39,239 nt of DNA from Candidatus Venteria ishoeyi (GTDB lineage Bacteria; Pseudomonadota; Gammaproteobacteria; Beggiatoales; Beggiatoaceae), in the NCBI RefSeq assembly GCF_030378065.1, contig NZ_JAUCGJ010000043.1, forward strand, positions 1 through 39,239, in the 5' to 3' direction. Below are positions 18,163-27,806 of this stretch, in pieces (within the stretch, counting starts at the first letter, position 1; every line of letters starts with the position of its first letter). The notes under the pieces were generated by a model. It made no database searches. It was given only the letters and a program-made list of their open reading frames with translations, and was not told where the DNA came from. The position numbers and the translations under genes are program-made.

Positions 18163-18254
18163 TATTTTTCAGGAAACCCTTATTTAAATCGGGATAAATA
18201 TTTCTGGTAACGGAAATATGACTGCCACAGATGTAAAAACACAGGAGAAGTGCG

Positions 18255-21200
18255 TTGAAAGATTTATTAAATATTTTGCACAATCAGGGGGAAATCGAAG
18301 ATTTTGATCGTATTTGTATTTCTCTCTCCTCCCCGGAAAAAATTAAATCCTGGTCTTTTGGTGAAGTAAAAAAACCGGAAACCATTAATTATCGGACGTT
18401 TAAACCGGAACGTGATGGTTTGTTCTGTGCCAAAATTTTTGGCCCGGTTAAAGACTATGAATGCCTGTGCGGTAAATATAAACGTCTAAAACACCGCGGC
18501 GTGGTCTGCGAAAAATGCGGCGTGGAAGTCACCCAGTCCAAAGTACGCCGTGAGCGCATGGGGCATATTGACCTGGCAAGCCCGGTAGCGCACATCTGGT
18601 ACTTAAAATCCCTGCCTTCGCGCATGGGTTTAATGCTGGATATTACCCTGCGTGATTTAGAGCGGGTATTATATTTTGAAGCCTATGTGGTGATTGACCC
18701 AGGTTTATCCACTTTGGATCGCTGTCAGTTGCTGACTGAAGAAGCGTATCTGGATGCGCTGGAAGAACACGGTAATGAATTTGATGCACGCATGGGCGCG
18801 GAAGCGATTCAGGCCTTGCTGAAATCCATGGATTTGGCAGAAGAAATTAAAAAGCTGCACGAAGAAATGGCGGCAACCACGTCTGAATCCAAAATTAAAA
18901 AATACAGCAAACGCCTGAAGCTCATGGAAGCCTTCATGAACTCCACTAATCGTCCTGAGTGGATGATTCTGGATGTGCTGCCAATCTTGCCGCCCGACTT
19001 GCGCCCATTGGTGCCACTGGATGGTGGACGTTTTGCGACCTCGGATCTCAATGATCTGTATCGCCGCGTGATTAACCGTAATAACCGCTTAAAACGCCTG
19101 CTGGACTTGTCAGCGCCTGATATTATTGTGCGTAATGAAAAACGCATGTTGCAGGAAGCCGTGGATGCGCTGCTGGATAATGGTCGTCGTGGGCGTGCGA
19201 TTACCGGTACCAATAAACTGCCACTGAAATCCCTGGCCGATATGATCAAAGGTAAGCAGGGGCGTTTCCGCCAGAACCTGCTGGGTAAGCGCGTGGATTA
19301 TTCCGGGCGTTCCGTGATTGTGGTAGGGCCAACCTTGCGCCTGCATCAATGCGGACTGCCGAAAAAAATGGCGCTGGAACTGTTCAAGCCATTTATTTTT
19401 GGCAAGCTGGAATTGCACGGCATGGCAACGACCATTAAAGCCGCGAAAAAACTGGTCGAGCGTGAAGCCCCGGAAGTTTGGGACGTGCTGGAAGAAGTAA
19501 TTCGTGAGCATCCGGTGATGCTCAACCGTGCACCTACCTTGCACCGTTTGGGTATTCAGGCATTTGAACCGGTATTGATTGAAGGCAAGGCGATTCAATT
19601 GCACCCACTGGTTTGTACCGCGTTTAACGCTGACTTTGACGGCGACCAAATGGCGGTGCATGTGCCCTTGTCCATTGAAGCGCAGTTAGAAGCCCGCGCC
19701 TTGATGATGTCCACCAATAACGTATTATCTCCCGCCAATGGCGAACCCATTATCGTGCCTTCGCAAGACGTGGTATTGGGTCTGTATTTCATGTCCCGTG
19801 AAAAAGTCGGGGGACGTGGCGAAGGTATGGCCTTTTCCACTATTGAAGAGCTGCACCGTGCTTATGCCAATAAAATGATTGAACTTGGCTCACGTATTCA
19901 GGTACGAATTACGGATTATGAGCGCGATGAAAATGATAAGGTCATTGCAGTACCTAAGCGCGTGGAAACCATTGCCGGACGTGCGATATTGTCAGAAATT
20001 CTGCCTAAGGGCATGAGTTTTTCCCTGGTGGATCGCAATATGAGCAAGCGTGAAATTTCACGTTTGATCAATGCCAGTTATCGTCAGGTTGGGCTGAAAG
20101 AAACTGTTATTTTTGCCGATCAACTCATGTATATGGGTTTTGCTTATGCAACCCGTGCCGGGGTTTCCATCGGCATTAATGACATGATTATTCCAGAAGA
20201 AAAAGTCACTATTCTGGCGAGTGCCGAAGAAGAAGTTAAAGAGATTGAAAAGCAATACGCCGAAGGTCTGGTAACGCAGGGCGAGCGTTATAACAAGGTT
20301 ATCGATATCTGGTCACGCACCAATGATCAAGTCACCGATGCCATGATGACCAAACTGGGTAGCGAAACCGTTACTGATAAAGAAGGCAAGCAACGCGAAC
20401 AGGCTTCGTTTAACTCCATCTTTATGATGTCAGACTCCGGCGCGCGTGGCTCTAAAGCGCAAATGCGTCAGTTGGCAGGGATGCGTGGTTTGATGGCAAA
20501 ACCGGATGGTTCCATTATTGAAACGCCGATTACTGCAAACTTCCGTGAAGGCTTGGACGTATTACAATACTTTATTTCCACCCACGGCGCGCGTAAAGGT
20601 CTGGCTGATACCGCGCTGAAAACGGCGAACTCAGGTTATCTGACCCGGCGTCTGGTGGATGTTGCTCAGGATATGGTGGTGATTAATCCTGACTGCGGCA
20701 CCTCTAAAGGTCTGGAAATGGCTGCCGTGATTGAAGGCGGTGATGTGGTCGAAGCCCTGGCGGATCGCGTATTAGGTCGCGTGGTGGCAGAAGATGTACG
20801 CAATGAAGAAACCGGAGAAACCGTTCCTGCCGGTACCCTGCTTGATGAAAAATGGGTGGACGAGTTGGAACGCATGGGTATTGACCGTGTTATTGTGCGC
20901 TCTGCGATTACTTGTGAATCTCGTTATGGCGTGTGTGCGCAATGTTATGGTCGTGACCTGGGACGCGGACATTTAGTCAATAAAGGTGAATCTGTCGGCG
21001 TTATTGCAGCGCAATCGATTGGTGAACCCGGCACGCAGTTGACCATGCGTACTTTCCATATTGGTGGGGCGGCTTCCCGTGCCGTTGCTATCAGTAATGT
21101 ACAGGTTAAATCAGCCGGTACTGTTAAATTGCATAATATCAAACTGATTCGCCAGCATAGCGAAGATCAGAATGATGTGAAATTTATTGCAGTTTCGCGT

Positions 21201-22496
21201 TCCGGTGAAATCAGTTTATTAGATGGCAGTGGACGTGAGCGGGAACGTTACAAAGTACCTTACGGTGCGGTTTTAACCATTGCTGATGGCGATAGCGTGG
21301 ATATGGGCGCAATCATTGCTACCTGGGATCCGCATACCCATCCGGTGGTAACTGAAGTGTCCGGTTTTGTTAAGTTTGAAGATGTGATCGAAAATATCAC
21401 TGTGACCAAACGCATGGATGAAATCACGGGTCTGAGCAGTATTGAAATCATTGATCCGAAACAACGACCACAAGGCGCAAAAGATTTAAGGCCTTTGGTT
21501 AAATTGATGGATGAAAACGGCAGTGAGTTGCTGTTGCCGGATACTGAAATTCCTGCGCAGTATTTCCTGCCACCCCACGCGATTATTAATGTGGATGATG
21601 GTGGGCGCGTGGAAACGGGTGATATTATTGCCCGTCTACCGCAGGAATCCAGTAAAACCCGTGATATTACCGGGGGTCTGCCGCGTGTGGCTGACTTGTT
21701 TGAAGCACGTATCCCCAAGGATGCCTCTATTCTTGCGGAAATCAGCGGTACTATCAGTTTTGGTAAGGAAACCAAAGGCAAACAACGCTTGGTGATTACT
21801 GATAAAGACAGTGAACAATTTGAAACCTTGATTCCAAAATGGCGTCACATCAGTGTGTTTGAAGGTGAGCATGTTGAAAAAGGCGAGGTTGTGGTTGATG
21901 GCGCGCCTAACCCACACGATATTCTGCGTTTGAAAGGTATTACCGCGCTGGCAACTTATATCGTCAATGAAGTGCAGGATGTTTACCGTCTGCAAGGGGT
22001 GAAAATCAATGATAAGCACATTGAGGTGATTGTTCGCCAAATGTTGCGTAAAGTGATTATTAAAGACTCCGGTGATACCACCTTGCTCCAGGGTGATCAG
22101 GTGGATCGTTCCCGCTTGCTGGAAGAAAATGAGCGGGTGATGGCAGAAGGTAAACAGATGGCCCGATATGAAGCGCAATTACTGGGTATTACCAAAGCCT
22201 CATTAGCGACAGAATCGTTTATTTCTGCGGCTTCCTTCCAGGAAACCACGCGCGTACTGACTGAAGCTTCAGTCAGTGGCAAATGTGACAATCTGCGTGG
22301 ACTTAAAGAAAATGTCATTGTTGGTCGTTTAATTCCAGCAGGTACCGGCCTTGCTTATCATGAAGAACGCCGCAAGCACGCAGCCCAACCGCCAGAGAAA
22401 AAAGCACCTGGCCTGTCTGAGCAGGAAGCTGAAGCCATGATAGCCCTGGCAAATTCTGCTGAGGAAGAAAATGAATCTGGAGATGTGGCATTATAA
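18255..22496 (+). CDS. rpoC: DNA-directed RNA polymerase subunit beta'
   Basis: 1413 residues, similar to E. coli (1407). The start is TTG at 18255: [18 protein letters not shown] aligns with the E. coli N-terminus and AGGAG lies 7 bases upstream. The N-terminal zinc site is [20 protein letters not shown]. The catalytic magnesium loop is [13 protein letters not shown]. The trigger-loop/bridge region includes [17 protein letters not shown] and [19 protein letters not shown]. The second zinc site has [16 protein letters not shown]. Beta' holds the active-site metal of RNA polymerase. It is followed by a palindromic element and a strong terminator. rpsL-rpsG-fusA do not follow. Confidence 0.99.
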   Translation: MKDLLNILHNQGEIEDFDRICISLSSPEKIKSWSFGEVKKPETINYRTFKPERDGLFCAKIFGPVKDYECLCGKYKRLKHRGVVCEKCGVEVTQSKVRRERMGHIDLASPVAHIWYLKSLPSRMGLMLDITLRDLERVLYFEAYVVIDPGLSTLDRCQLLTEEAYLDALEEHGNEFDARMGAEAIQALLKSMDLAEEIKKLHEEMAATTSESKIKKYSKRLKLMEAFMNSTNRPEWMILDVLPILPPDLRPLVPLDGGRFATSDLNDLYRRVINRNNRLKRLLDLSAPDIIVRNEKRMLQEAVDALLDNGRRGRAITGTNKLPLKSLADMIKGKQGRFRQNLLGKRVDYSGRSVIVVGPTLRLHQCGLPKKMALELFKPFIFGKLELHGMATTIKAAKKLVEREAPEVWDVLEEVIREHPVMLNRAPTLHRLGIQAFEPVLIEGKAIQLHPLVCTAFNADFDGDQMAVHVPLSIEAQLEARALMMSTNNVLSPANGEPIIVPSQDVVLGLYFMSREKVGGRGEGMAFSTIEELHRAYANKMIELGSRIQVRITDYERDENDKVIAVPKRVETIAGRAILSEILPKGMSFSLVDRNMSKREISRLINASYRQVGLKETVIFADQLMYMGFAYATRAGVSIGINDMIIPEEKVTILASAEEEVKEIEKQYAEGLVTQGERYNKVIDIWSRTNDQVTDAMMTKLGSETVTDKEGKQREQASFNSIFMMSDSGARGSKAQMRQLAGMRGLMAKPDGSIIETPITANFREGLDVLQYFISTHGARKGLADTALKTANSGYLTRRLVDVAQDMVVINPDCGTSKGLEMAAVIEGGDVVEALADRVLGRVVAEDVRNEETGETVPAGTLLDEKWVDELERMGIDRVIVRSAITCESRYGVCAQCYGRDLGRGHLVNKGESVGVIAAQSIGEPGTQLTMRTFHIGGAASRAVAISNVQVKSAGTVKLHNIKLIRQHSEDQNDVKFIAVSRSGEISLLDGSGRERERYKVPYGAVLTIADGDSVDMGAIIATWDPHTHPVVTEVSGFVKFEDVIENITVTKRMDEITGLSSIEIIDPKQRPQGAKDLRPLVKLMDENGSELLLPDTEIPAQYFLPPHAIINVDDGGRVETGDIIARLPQESSKTRDITGGLPRVADLFEARIPKDASILAEISGTISFGKETKGKQRLVITDKDSEQFETLIPKWRHISVFEGEHVEKGEVVVDGAPNPHDILRLKGITALATYIVNEVQDVYRLQGVKINDKHIEVIVRQMLRKVIIKDSGDTTLLQGDQVDRSRLLEENERVMAEGKQMARYEAQLLGITKASLATESFISAASFQETTRVLTEASVSGKCDNLRGLKENVIVGRLIPAGTGLAYHEERRKHAAQPPEKKAPGLSEQEAEAMIALANSAEEENESGDVAL

Positions 22497-22503
22497 GTCA
22501 TAG

Positions 22504-22577
22504 CTTAGCGTGAGACGCAAGCTTCATTCATCGCCTTTAGCGATGAATGGAGCTTGCCCCGAACTCAGATTAAATTA
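22504..22577 (-). repeat. Palindromic intergenic element, copy 3 (after rpoC, inverted orientation)
   Basis: Read on the minus strand it starts AATTTAATCTGAGTTCGG, continues with AAGCTCC, a hairpin and AAGCTTGC, and ends GTCTCACGCTAAG. This is the same framework as the copy after rpoB. The hairpin has an 18-bp stem with one mismatch (22517-22534 with 22540-22557, loop CTTTA). Placed just before the rpoC terminator. Confidence 0.75.
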
Positions 22578-22578
22578 C

Positions 22579-22608
22579 AAAAAATCCTCCTTTAGGAGGA
22601 TTTTTTTT
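22579..22608 (+). terminator. Rho-independent terminator of rpoC
   Basis: The stem AAAAATCCTCC is mirrored by GGAGGATTTTT around a TTTA loop (22591-22594), ending in eight T (22601-22608). The rlmD ribosome site (AGGA, 22609-22612) begins at its end, so rlmD must use read-through or a promoter I cannot see. Confidence 0.92.
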
Positions 22609-22620
22609 AGGAAAATTAAA

Positions 22621-23949
22621 ATGTCACGTCGTCGTAGAAAATCCCCCCCTGCTGAACCCGTTATCACGGAAATCGAAAGTCTTTCTCATGATGGGCGTGG
22701 TGTTAGTCATGTTAATGGTAAAACCGTGTTTGTTGATGGTGCTTTGCCTGGGGAGCAGGTTGAGTTTCAATATACCCAAACCCACGGGCGTTTTGATGAA
22801 GCCAAGGTGCTGTCTGTGTTAAGCCCTTCAGCAGACAGGGTTGAAGCTAAATGCCCTCATGCTGCGCTTTGTGGTGGTTGCAGTTTGCAGCATATGGCAC
22901 CGGCGGCGCAGGTGGCTTATAAACATGAAGTATTATTGGAGCAATTTACCCATATTGGGGAAGTTCAGCCTGAAACTGTCGTTCCGCCAATGACGGGGGC
23001 GGTGTGGGCTTATCGGCGTAAAGCGCGTCTGGGCGTGCGCTATGTGCATAAAAAAGGCGGGGTACTGGTCGGGTTTAGGGAAAAGCGCAATAGCTTTATT
23101 ACCGATATTAATAGCTGCCCTATTCTGATTGACGCGGTAGGCCAGCATATTATGGCTTTGCGCGAGCTTATCAGCCAGTTATCGGTGGCGAAAAAAATTG
23201 CCCAAATCGAAGTGGCTGCCAGTGATGCCCATACTGCTTTGGTGTTCCGTAATCTGGAGCCGCTGAGTGCTGAAGATGAGACATTATTTCAGGACTTTTT
23301 TACTGAAACCGGGCTGCATATTTATTTGCAATCGGGTGGCTTGCACACCATTGCCCCGCTTTACCCTGAAGCGGCGCAGCCTTTATATTACGCCTTGCCT
23401 GAGCAAAATCTGAAATTACGATTTTTAGCTTCTGATTTTACCCAGGTGAATGCCGATATTAATCGCCAGATGATTAACCGTGCTTTAGCCTGGTTAGACC
23501 CGCAAGCGGATGAAACGGTATTGGAATTATTCTGTGGGCTGGGCAATTTCACCCTGCCGCTGGCGCAAAAAGCTGAGAAAGTCATTGCCGTTGAAGGAGA
23601 TGCCGGGTTGATAGAACGTGCCGGAGAAAATGCGGCAGAGAATCAATTAACTAATATTCACTATCATGTCGCGGATTTGATGGATGCTGATAGTACGCCG
23701 ACCTGGGCGCAGGAAACTTATCAGAAAGTCTTGTTAGACCCACCACGCAGCGGGGCTTTGGAAGTGATTCAGAAACTGGATTTTTCCGGGGTAAACAAAT
23801 TGTTGTATATCTCCTGTAGTCCCGCAACACTGGCGCGTGATGCGGGGGTATTGGTGCGCGATAAGGGTTTTTCGCTGTCGCAGGCTGGCATTATGGACAT
23901 GTTCCCGCACACGGCGCATGTTGAGTCTATTGCCTTATTTGAAAAATAA
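22621..23949 (+). CDS. rlmD: 23S rRNA (uracil-1939-C5)-methyltransferase RlmD
   Basis: 442 residues from ATG 22621, which has AGGA 8 bases upstream; an in-frame GTG at 22510 would run through the repeat and terminator and is rejected. The N-terminal TRAM domain (ITEIESLSHDGRGVSHVNGK) is followed by the 4Fe-4S cysteines CPHAALCGGC, with the later SCPIL nearby. The SAM-dependent fold has ELFCGLGNFTLPLA (SAM binding), LLDPPRSGA and the catalytic ISCSPATLARD with the nucleophilic Cys. RlmD makes m5U1939 in 23S rRNA. It occupies the site next to rpoC where many gammaproteobacteria have the rpsL-rpsG-fusA operon. Confidence 0.93.
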   Translation: MSRRRRKSPPAEPVITEIESLSHDGRGVSHVNGKTVFVDGALPGEQVEFQYTQTHGRFDEAKVLSVLSPSADRVEAKCPHAALCGGCSLQHMAPAAQVAYKHEVLLEQFTHIGEVQPETVVPPMTGAVWAYRRKARLGVRYVHKKGGVLVGFREKRNSFITDINSCPILIDAVGQHIMALRELISQLSVAKKIAQIEVAASDAHTALVFRNLEPLSAEDETLFQDFFTETGLHIYLQSGGLHTIAPLYPEAAQPLYYALPEQNLKLRFLASDFTQVNADINRQMINRALAWLDPQADETVLELFCGLGNFTLPLAQKAEKVIAVEGDAGLIERAGENAAENQLTNIHYHVADLMDADSTPTWAQETYQKVLLDPPRSGALEVIQKLDFSGVNKLLYISCSPATLARDAGVLVRDKGFSLSQAGIMDMFPHTAHVESIALFEK

Positions 23950-24192
23950 GGTAAATATCTGGACTAAGGAGCGAGAATTTTATAACTTCAGCAACCTGGC
24001 GGGTCTTTTTTTCCATTTTCTGCGTTGTGAAAACAGTTACATCGCTTGCTATGCGCCTGTACACCACTCCAGGTTTTATCACTTTGCAACTTTATTTTCC
24101 ATGCACAAGGTTAAAACCTTCGCCTTTCAGGTGAACAGATTTATCTCTAATGTTTAACGGTAAAACTTAAAATATGGGTTTTAGCACTAACA

Positions 24193-24546
24193 CCCCAAAG
24201 GGGTATTTTAATATAGCCTGGGGCAACGCCCCAGGGTAGAGAATGGCACGGATACAATTTCAGGGGCGTTGCCCCACTACCATTAACTTAAGAAAATATT
24301 CAGCCAGCCCCAAAGGGGTATAACATACCAGCCCAGGGCAACGCCCTGGGTGTGTAATGTGATGATACCAGAGCTCTAATTCAACAAAACAACCTACCTG
24401 GGGCGCTGCCCCAGGCTGGTATGCTTATCCCTTTCAGGGATATACTTGCTCACCCAATGAGAATAAAGCAATAATTTTTAACCAAAAGTCTTAAGTTAAT
24501 GGCAGTGGGGCGTTGCCCCTGGCTATATTAATGCGCCCCGTTGGGG
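24193..24546. repeat. Array of composite palindromes (BIME-like) between rlmD and dsrA
   Basis: There are five GC-rich palindromes built on GGGCAACGCCC or its complement: 24227-24245, 24263-24275, 24332-24350, 24397-24415 and 24507-24519. They are interleaved with a second palindrome type, CCCCAAAGGGG-like: 24193-24203, 24308-24318, 24426-24442 and 24536-24546. A unit is one small palindrome, ~20 bases often reading ATAnCATACCAGCC or AATATAGCC, and one large palindrome. Units occur in both orientations. A 22-bp inverted repeat with one mismatch (24271-24292 and 24490-24511) brackets the middle. The rest of this 1,041-bp gap (23950-24192 and 24547-24604) shows no gene. Confidence 0.85.
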
Positions 24547-24604
24547 CCAAACAACAGGGCTTGTCCGCCCTGTATCTCGGCTTTCAGCCACCAAACGCTC
24601 TAAC

Positions 24605-24632
24605 CCACCCGTCTTTTAGCGGGTGGTTGTTT
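24605..24632 (+). terminator. Terminator-like hairpin before the dsr promoter region
   Basis: CCACCCG (24605-24611) pairs with CGGGTGG (24620-24626) around TCTTTTAG, followed by TTGTTT. It would stop transcription entering from the repeat array and insulate the dsr promoter. Confidence 0.6.
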
Positions 24633-24644
24633 ATTAAGCGTTGA

Positions 24645-24658
24645 TTGACTTGTATCAA
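24645..24658 (+). promoter_or_regulatory. FNR/CRP-family-like operator upstream of dsrA
   Basis: TTGAC-TTGT-ATCAA matches the FNR/Anr consensus TTGAT-N4-ATCAA at 9 of 10 positions. Its centre is ~61 bp before the start predicted from the extended -10 element at 24697-24705, the usual class I activator position. Regulation of dsr by an oxygen- or redox-responsive FNR-type protein is inferred. Confidence 0.45.
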
Positions 24659-24696
24659 ACCAGGTTATATTAGGCGGTGTTAATTTAATGTAACTA

Positions 24697-24705
24697 TGAT
24701 ATACT
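24697..24705 (+). promoter_or_regulatory. Candidate extended -10 promoter for the dsr operon
   Basis: TG-A-TATACT (24697-24705) is an extended -10 element. The -35 position (GTGTTA, ~24677) is poor, as expected for an activator-dependent promoter. Predicted start ~24712, leaving a ~280-base leader before dsrA. A TATATT at 24666-24671 with TTGATT/TTGACT upstream is an alternative with unfavourable spacing. Confidence 0.4.
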
Positions 24706-24990
24706 TTATCGAGTTTGAGTTGCTCATTGACCGGATATATTGACTGCTGGGCTTAGGGTTTTAATCAGTTTTCACCCTTAGGTGCAGGCTATCTGGAATT
24801 TGATGAAAATCACAAAAAGGGATTGTTTGTATTCGCTGGCATCTATGACAAAGATGTAACAATATATCGAATTACCTGTTGAGCATTTGTAACAATTCTG
24901 TGCTAATTGGTAAGTGTTCAGGGCTTGATTCATCCGCTGATGATTAATCCCCACTCTATATTGAGTCCCCTTATTTAAGGAGTAAGTACC

Positions 24991-26253
24991 ATGGCTAAAA
25001 AAATGCACGATACGCCAAATCTGGACCAACTGGAAAGTGGTCCATGGCCAAGCTTTATCACCGGACTGAAACGTCTGGCTAATGATGAAGGTAAACATTA
25101 TCAGGATATGGTCACTGATCTGTTAGGTCAGTTAGAGCATTCTTACCAAACCAAAAAAGGCTACTGGAAAGGTGGCACGGTTGGTGTACTGGGTTACGGT
25201 GGCGGTGTTATCCCACGTTTCTCTGAAGTAGCCGACAAATTCCCCGAATCCAAAGAATTTCATACCATTCGTATTATGCCTTCAGCGGGCATGCATTACA
25301 CCACAGATTTGATTCGTAGTATGTGTGATGTCTGGGAAAAGCATGGCTCAGGGCTTGTTGCATTTCACGGTCAAAGTGGCGACATCATGTTCCAGGGTGC
25401 AAAAACTGACGCCGTACAACCTGCATTTGATGAATTCAATGCCATGGGTTTTGATATGGGTGGTGCAGGTCCTGCTGTACGTACCGGTATGTCTTGCGTA
25501 GGTGCGGCACGTTGTGAGCAATCTTGCGCCAATGAACAGAAAATTCATCGTTTGTTAGTGAATAACTTCCTGGATGATATGCATCGTCCGGCCCTGCCTT
25601 ATAAAATGAAATTTAAGGTTTCCGGTTGCCCGAATGATTGCATGAACGCTATTGAACGCGCAGATATGGCTGTCATTGGCACCTGGCGTGACGACATGAA
25701 AGTGGATCAGGATGCAGTTAAAGCATTCATCGCTGATAAAGGTCGTAAATACGTGATTGATAACGTCATCACCCGTTGCCCGACTCAGGCATTGGAATTG
25801 AATGACGACGACACCCTGGCAGTTGATAACCGTAACTGTGTGCGCTGCATGCACTGTATTAATGTTATGACCAAAGCCTTGTCTGTTGGTGATGATAAAG
25901 GTATCAGCGTCCTGATGGGCGGTAAACGTACACTGAAAATCGGTGATTTAATGGGTACGGTTGTAGTACCTTTCATGAAGCTGGACACTGACGAAGATTA
26001 TGAGCGTCTGCTTGAAATTGCTGAAGAAACCATTGATTTCTTTGCTGAAAATGCGCTGGAGCATGAGCGTACCGGTGAAATGATCGAACGTATCGGTCTG
26101 GTGAACTTCCTTGAAGGCATCGGTCTGGAAGTTGAACCCAACATGGTTTCTGAACCTCGTCAAAGTTCTTATATCCGTATGGATACCTGGGATGAAGAGG
26201 CGGAAAAATGGTTCGCGCGTAAAGCGGAAGAAAAAGCAGCCGCTGCCAGCTAA
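24991..26253 (+). CDS. dsrA: Reverse dissimilatory sulfite reductase subunit alpha
   Basis: 420 residues, normal for the oxidative type. DsrA2B2 is the cytoplasmic sirohaem enzyme that oxidises sulfane sulfur delivered by DsrC to sulfite. The sirohaem/4Fe-4S cysteines appear as SCVGAARCEQSC and SGCPNDC. A ferredoxin-type insert follows with NRNCVRCMHCINVM for an additional 4Fe-4S cluster. The ATG has AAGGAG 8 bases upstream. It is the first gene of a 12-gene operon, dsrABEFHCMKLJOP, in the order known from Allochromatium vinosum. dsrEFH and dsrL in the operon point to the oxidative direction. Confidence 0.97.
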   Translation: MAKKMHDTPNLDQLESGPWPSFITGLKRLANDEGKHYQDMVTDLLGQLEHSYQTKKGYWKGGTVGVLGYGGGVIPRFSEVADKFPESKEFHTIRIMPSAGMHYTTDLIRSMCDVWEKHGSGLVAFHGQSGDIMFQGAKTDAVQPAFDEFNAMGFDMGGAGPAVRTGMSCVGAARCEQSCANEQKIHRLLVNNFLDDMHRPALPYKMKFKVSGCPNDCMNAIERADMAVIGTWRDDMKVDQDAVKAFIADKGRKYVIDNVITRCPTQALELNDDDTLAVDNRNCVRCMHCINVMTKALSVGDDKGISVLMGGKRTLKIGDLMGTVVVPFMKLDTDEDYERLLEIAEETIDFFAENALEHERTGEMIERIGLVNFLEGIGLEVEPNMVSEPRQSSYIRMDTWDEEAEKWFARKAEEKAAAAS

Positions 26254-26266
26254 TTAGATGACATGT

Positions 26267-26294
26267 AGGCATGGGATTTAATCCCATGCCTTTT
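26267..26294 (+). other. Intercistronic hairpin dsrA-dsrB
   Basis: AGGCATGGGAT (26267-26277) and ATCCCATGCCT (26281-26291) form a perfect 11-bp stem, followed by only four T including the stem end. It is likely an mRNA-stabilising or weak attenuating structure, since DsrA and DsrB are needed equally. Confidence 0.7.
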
Positions 26295-26315
26295 AACATA
26301 ACAGGGAGACTAAGC

Positions 26316-27380
26316 ATGCCAAATATGCCAATTGAGAGTGGTACACCTGATCCATTCCAGTATATGCACCCCACAATGCAGAAAAATTTCGGTGCATGGA
26401 GTTACCATGACCGTCCACGCCCTGGTGTTCTGCACCATGTTGCGAAAAGTGGCGATGAAATCTGGACTGTACGCGCTGGTACCCAGCGTCAGATGGATGT
26501 CTATACCGTCCGTAAATTATGCAGTATCGCAGATGATTTTGCCGATGGTTATGTACGTTTTACCATCCGCAGCAACATGGAGTTCATGGTTAAAGATGGC
26601 TCTAAAGTTGATGCCTTAGTAAGCAAACTTCAGGAAGAAGGTTTTCCTGTTGGCGGTACTGGCAACTCTGTAAGTATGATTTCTCATACTCAGGGCTGGT
26701 TACACTGTGATATTCCAGGTACTGATGCTTCTGGTGTGGTTAAATCCTTAATGGATGAATTGCACGAAGAATTTATTCGTGAAGACATGCCTAACCGTGT
26801 TCATATCACCACTTCCTGCTGCCAGATTAACTGCGGTGGTCAAGGTGATATTGCGATTAACATCCAGCACACCAAACCCCCTAAAATCAATCATGATTTA
26901 GTGGCTAATGTGTGTGAGCGTCCTTCCGTTGTTGCGCGTTGCCCGGTTGCTGCGATTCGTCCTGCGCTGGTTAATGGTAAACCTTCTCTGGAAGTTGATG
27001 AGAAAAAATGTATTTGTTGTGGCGCGTGCTTCCCACCTTGCCCTCCAATGCAGATTAATGATCCTGAGCATTCTAAACTGGCTATCTGGATTGGTGGTAA
27101 TCACTCTAATGCACGTAGCAAACCAACCTTCCAGAAACTGGTTGCTGCCGGTATCCCTAATAACCCACCACGCTGGACTGAAGCGGCTGCGGTTATTAAG
27201 AATATCCTGAAAGTCTACAAAGAAGATGCCCGTGAATGGGAACGTATGAATGATTGGGTTGAGCGCATCGGTTGGCCCCGCTTCTTTGAATTGACTGAAC
27301 TGCCATTTACCAAGTTCCATATTGATAACTGGCGTGGTGCACGTCGTAGTCTGAACGCCTCTACACATATTCGTTTCTAA
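26316..27380 (+). CDS. dsrB: Reverse dissimilatory sulfite reductase subunit beta
   Basis: 354 residues from ATG 26316, with AGGGAG 7 bases upstream; the frame-open ATG at 26271 lies inside the hairpin and is rejected. DsrB binds the functional sirohaem of the DsrA2B2 enzyme. Cysteine groups are TSCCQINCGGQGD and, in the ferredoxin domain, KCICCGACFPPCPPMQI. The downstream part has HSNARSKPTF and ends near RRSLNASTHIRF. The pair DsrA-DsrB arises from an old duplication, seen in the matching cysteine layout. dsrE follows 19 bp later. Confidence 0.97.
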   Translation: MPNMPIESGTPDPFQYMHPTMQKNFGAWSYHDRPRPGVLHHVAKSGDEIWTVRAGTQRQMDVYTVRKLCSIADDFADGYVRFTIRSNMEFMVKDGSKVDALVSKLQEEGFPVGGTGNSVSMISHTQGWLHCDIPGTDASGVVKSLMDELHEEFIREDMPNRVHITTSCCQINCGGQGDIAINIQHTKPPKINHDLVANVCERPSVVARCPVAAIRPALVNGKPSLEVDEKKCICCGACFPPCPPMQINDPEHSKLAIWIGGNHSNARSKPTFQKLVAAGIPNNPPRWTEAAAVIKNILKVYKEDAREWERMNDWVERIGWPRFFELTELPFTKFHIDNWRGARRSLNASTHIRF

Positions 27381-27399
27381 AGATAACAGGGATAGTTTT

Positions 27400-27792
27400 A
27401 TGAAGTTTGGCATCCTCATCAACGAAGGACCTTATCAGCATCAGGCACCTGATTCAGCTTATCAGTTTACTAAGGCCGCCTTAGAAAAAGGTCACGAGAT
27501 TTTTCGTGTATTTTTCTATCATGACGGCGTTAATAACGCAACGCGCTTAGCTGTTCCGCCACAAGATGATCGTAATATTACGACGCAGTGGCAGGCTTTG
27601 GCAAAAGAATATAATCTGGATCTGGTGGTTTGTATTGCGGCTGCGCAACGGCGTGGTTTGCTGGATGAAAATGAAGCAAAACGCAATAGCAAAGATGCAG
27701 ACAATATTGCTGAAGGTTTTCGCATCTCAGGCCTGGGGCAGTTGATTGAAGCAGGTATTCAATCTGATCGTCTCGTGGTCTTCGGGGATTAA
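27400..27792 (+). CDS. dsrE: Sulfurtransferase subunit DsrE
   Basis: 130 residues, the DsrE/TusD fold. Its active cysteine is in LDLVVCIAAAQRRG. In A. vinosum DsrE2F2H2 accepts persulfide sulfur (via TusA) at this cysteine and passes it to DsrC. An AGGGAT ribosome site precedes the ATG. It belongs to the sulfur-relay block dsrEFHC, the marker of oxidative dsr operons. Confidence 0.95.
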   Translation: MKFGILINEGPYQHQAPDSAYQFTKAALEKGHEIFRVFFYHDGVNNATRLAVPPQDDRNITTQWQALAKEYNLDLVVCIAAAQRRGLLDENEAKRNSKDADNIAEGFRISGLGQLIEAGIQSDRLVVFGD

Positions 27793-27806
27793 AAGGATGA
27801 TTTATT

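Noticed and set aside
22510-22620. Upstream extension of rlmD to GTG 22510
   Set aside because: It would translate the palindromic element and the rpoC terminator; the family N-terminus and ribosome site fit ATG 22621.
23837-24157. 106-codon frame after rlmD
   Set aside because: It overlaps the rlmD 3' end in another frame and lacks any coding signal beyond it.
24193-24546. CRISPR array
   Set aside because: The repeats are palindromic, of variable spacing and in both orientations, with no uniform spacers and no cas genes.
24666-24671. TATATT as the main dsr -10
   Set aside because: Spacing to the available -35 candidates is 15 or 19 bp, and the FNR-like box would then overlap the -35 to -10 spacer.
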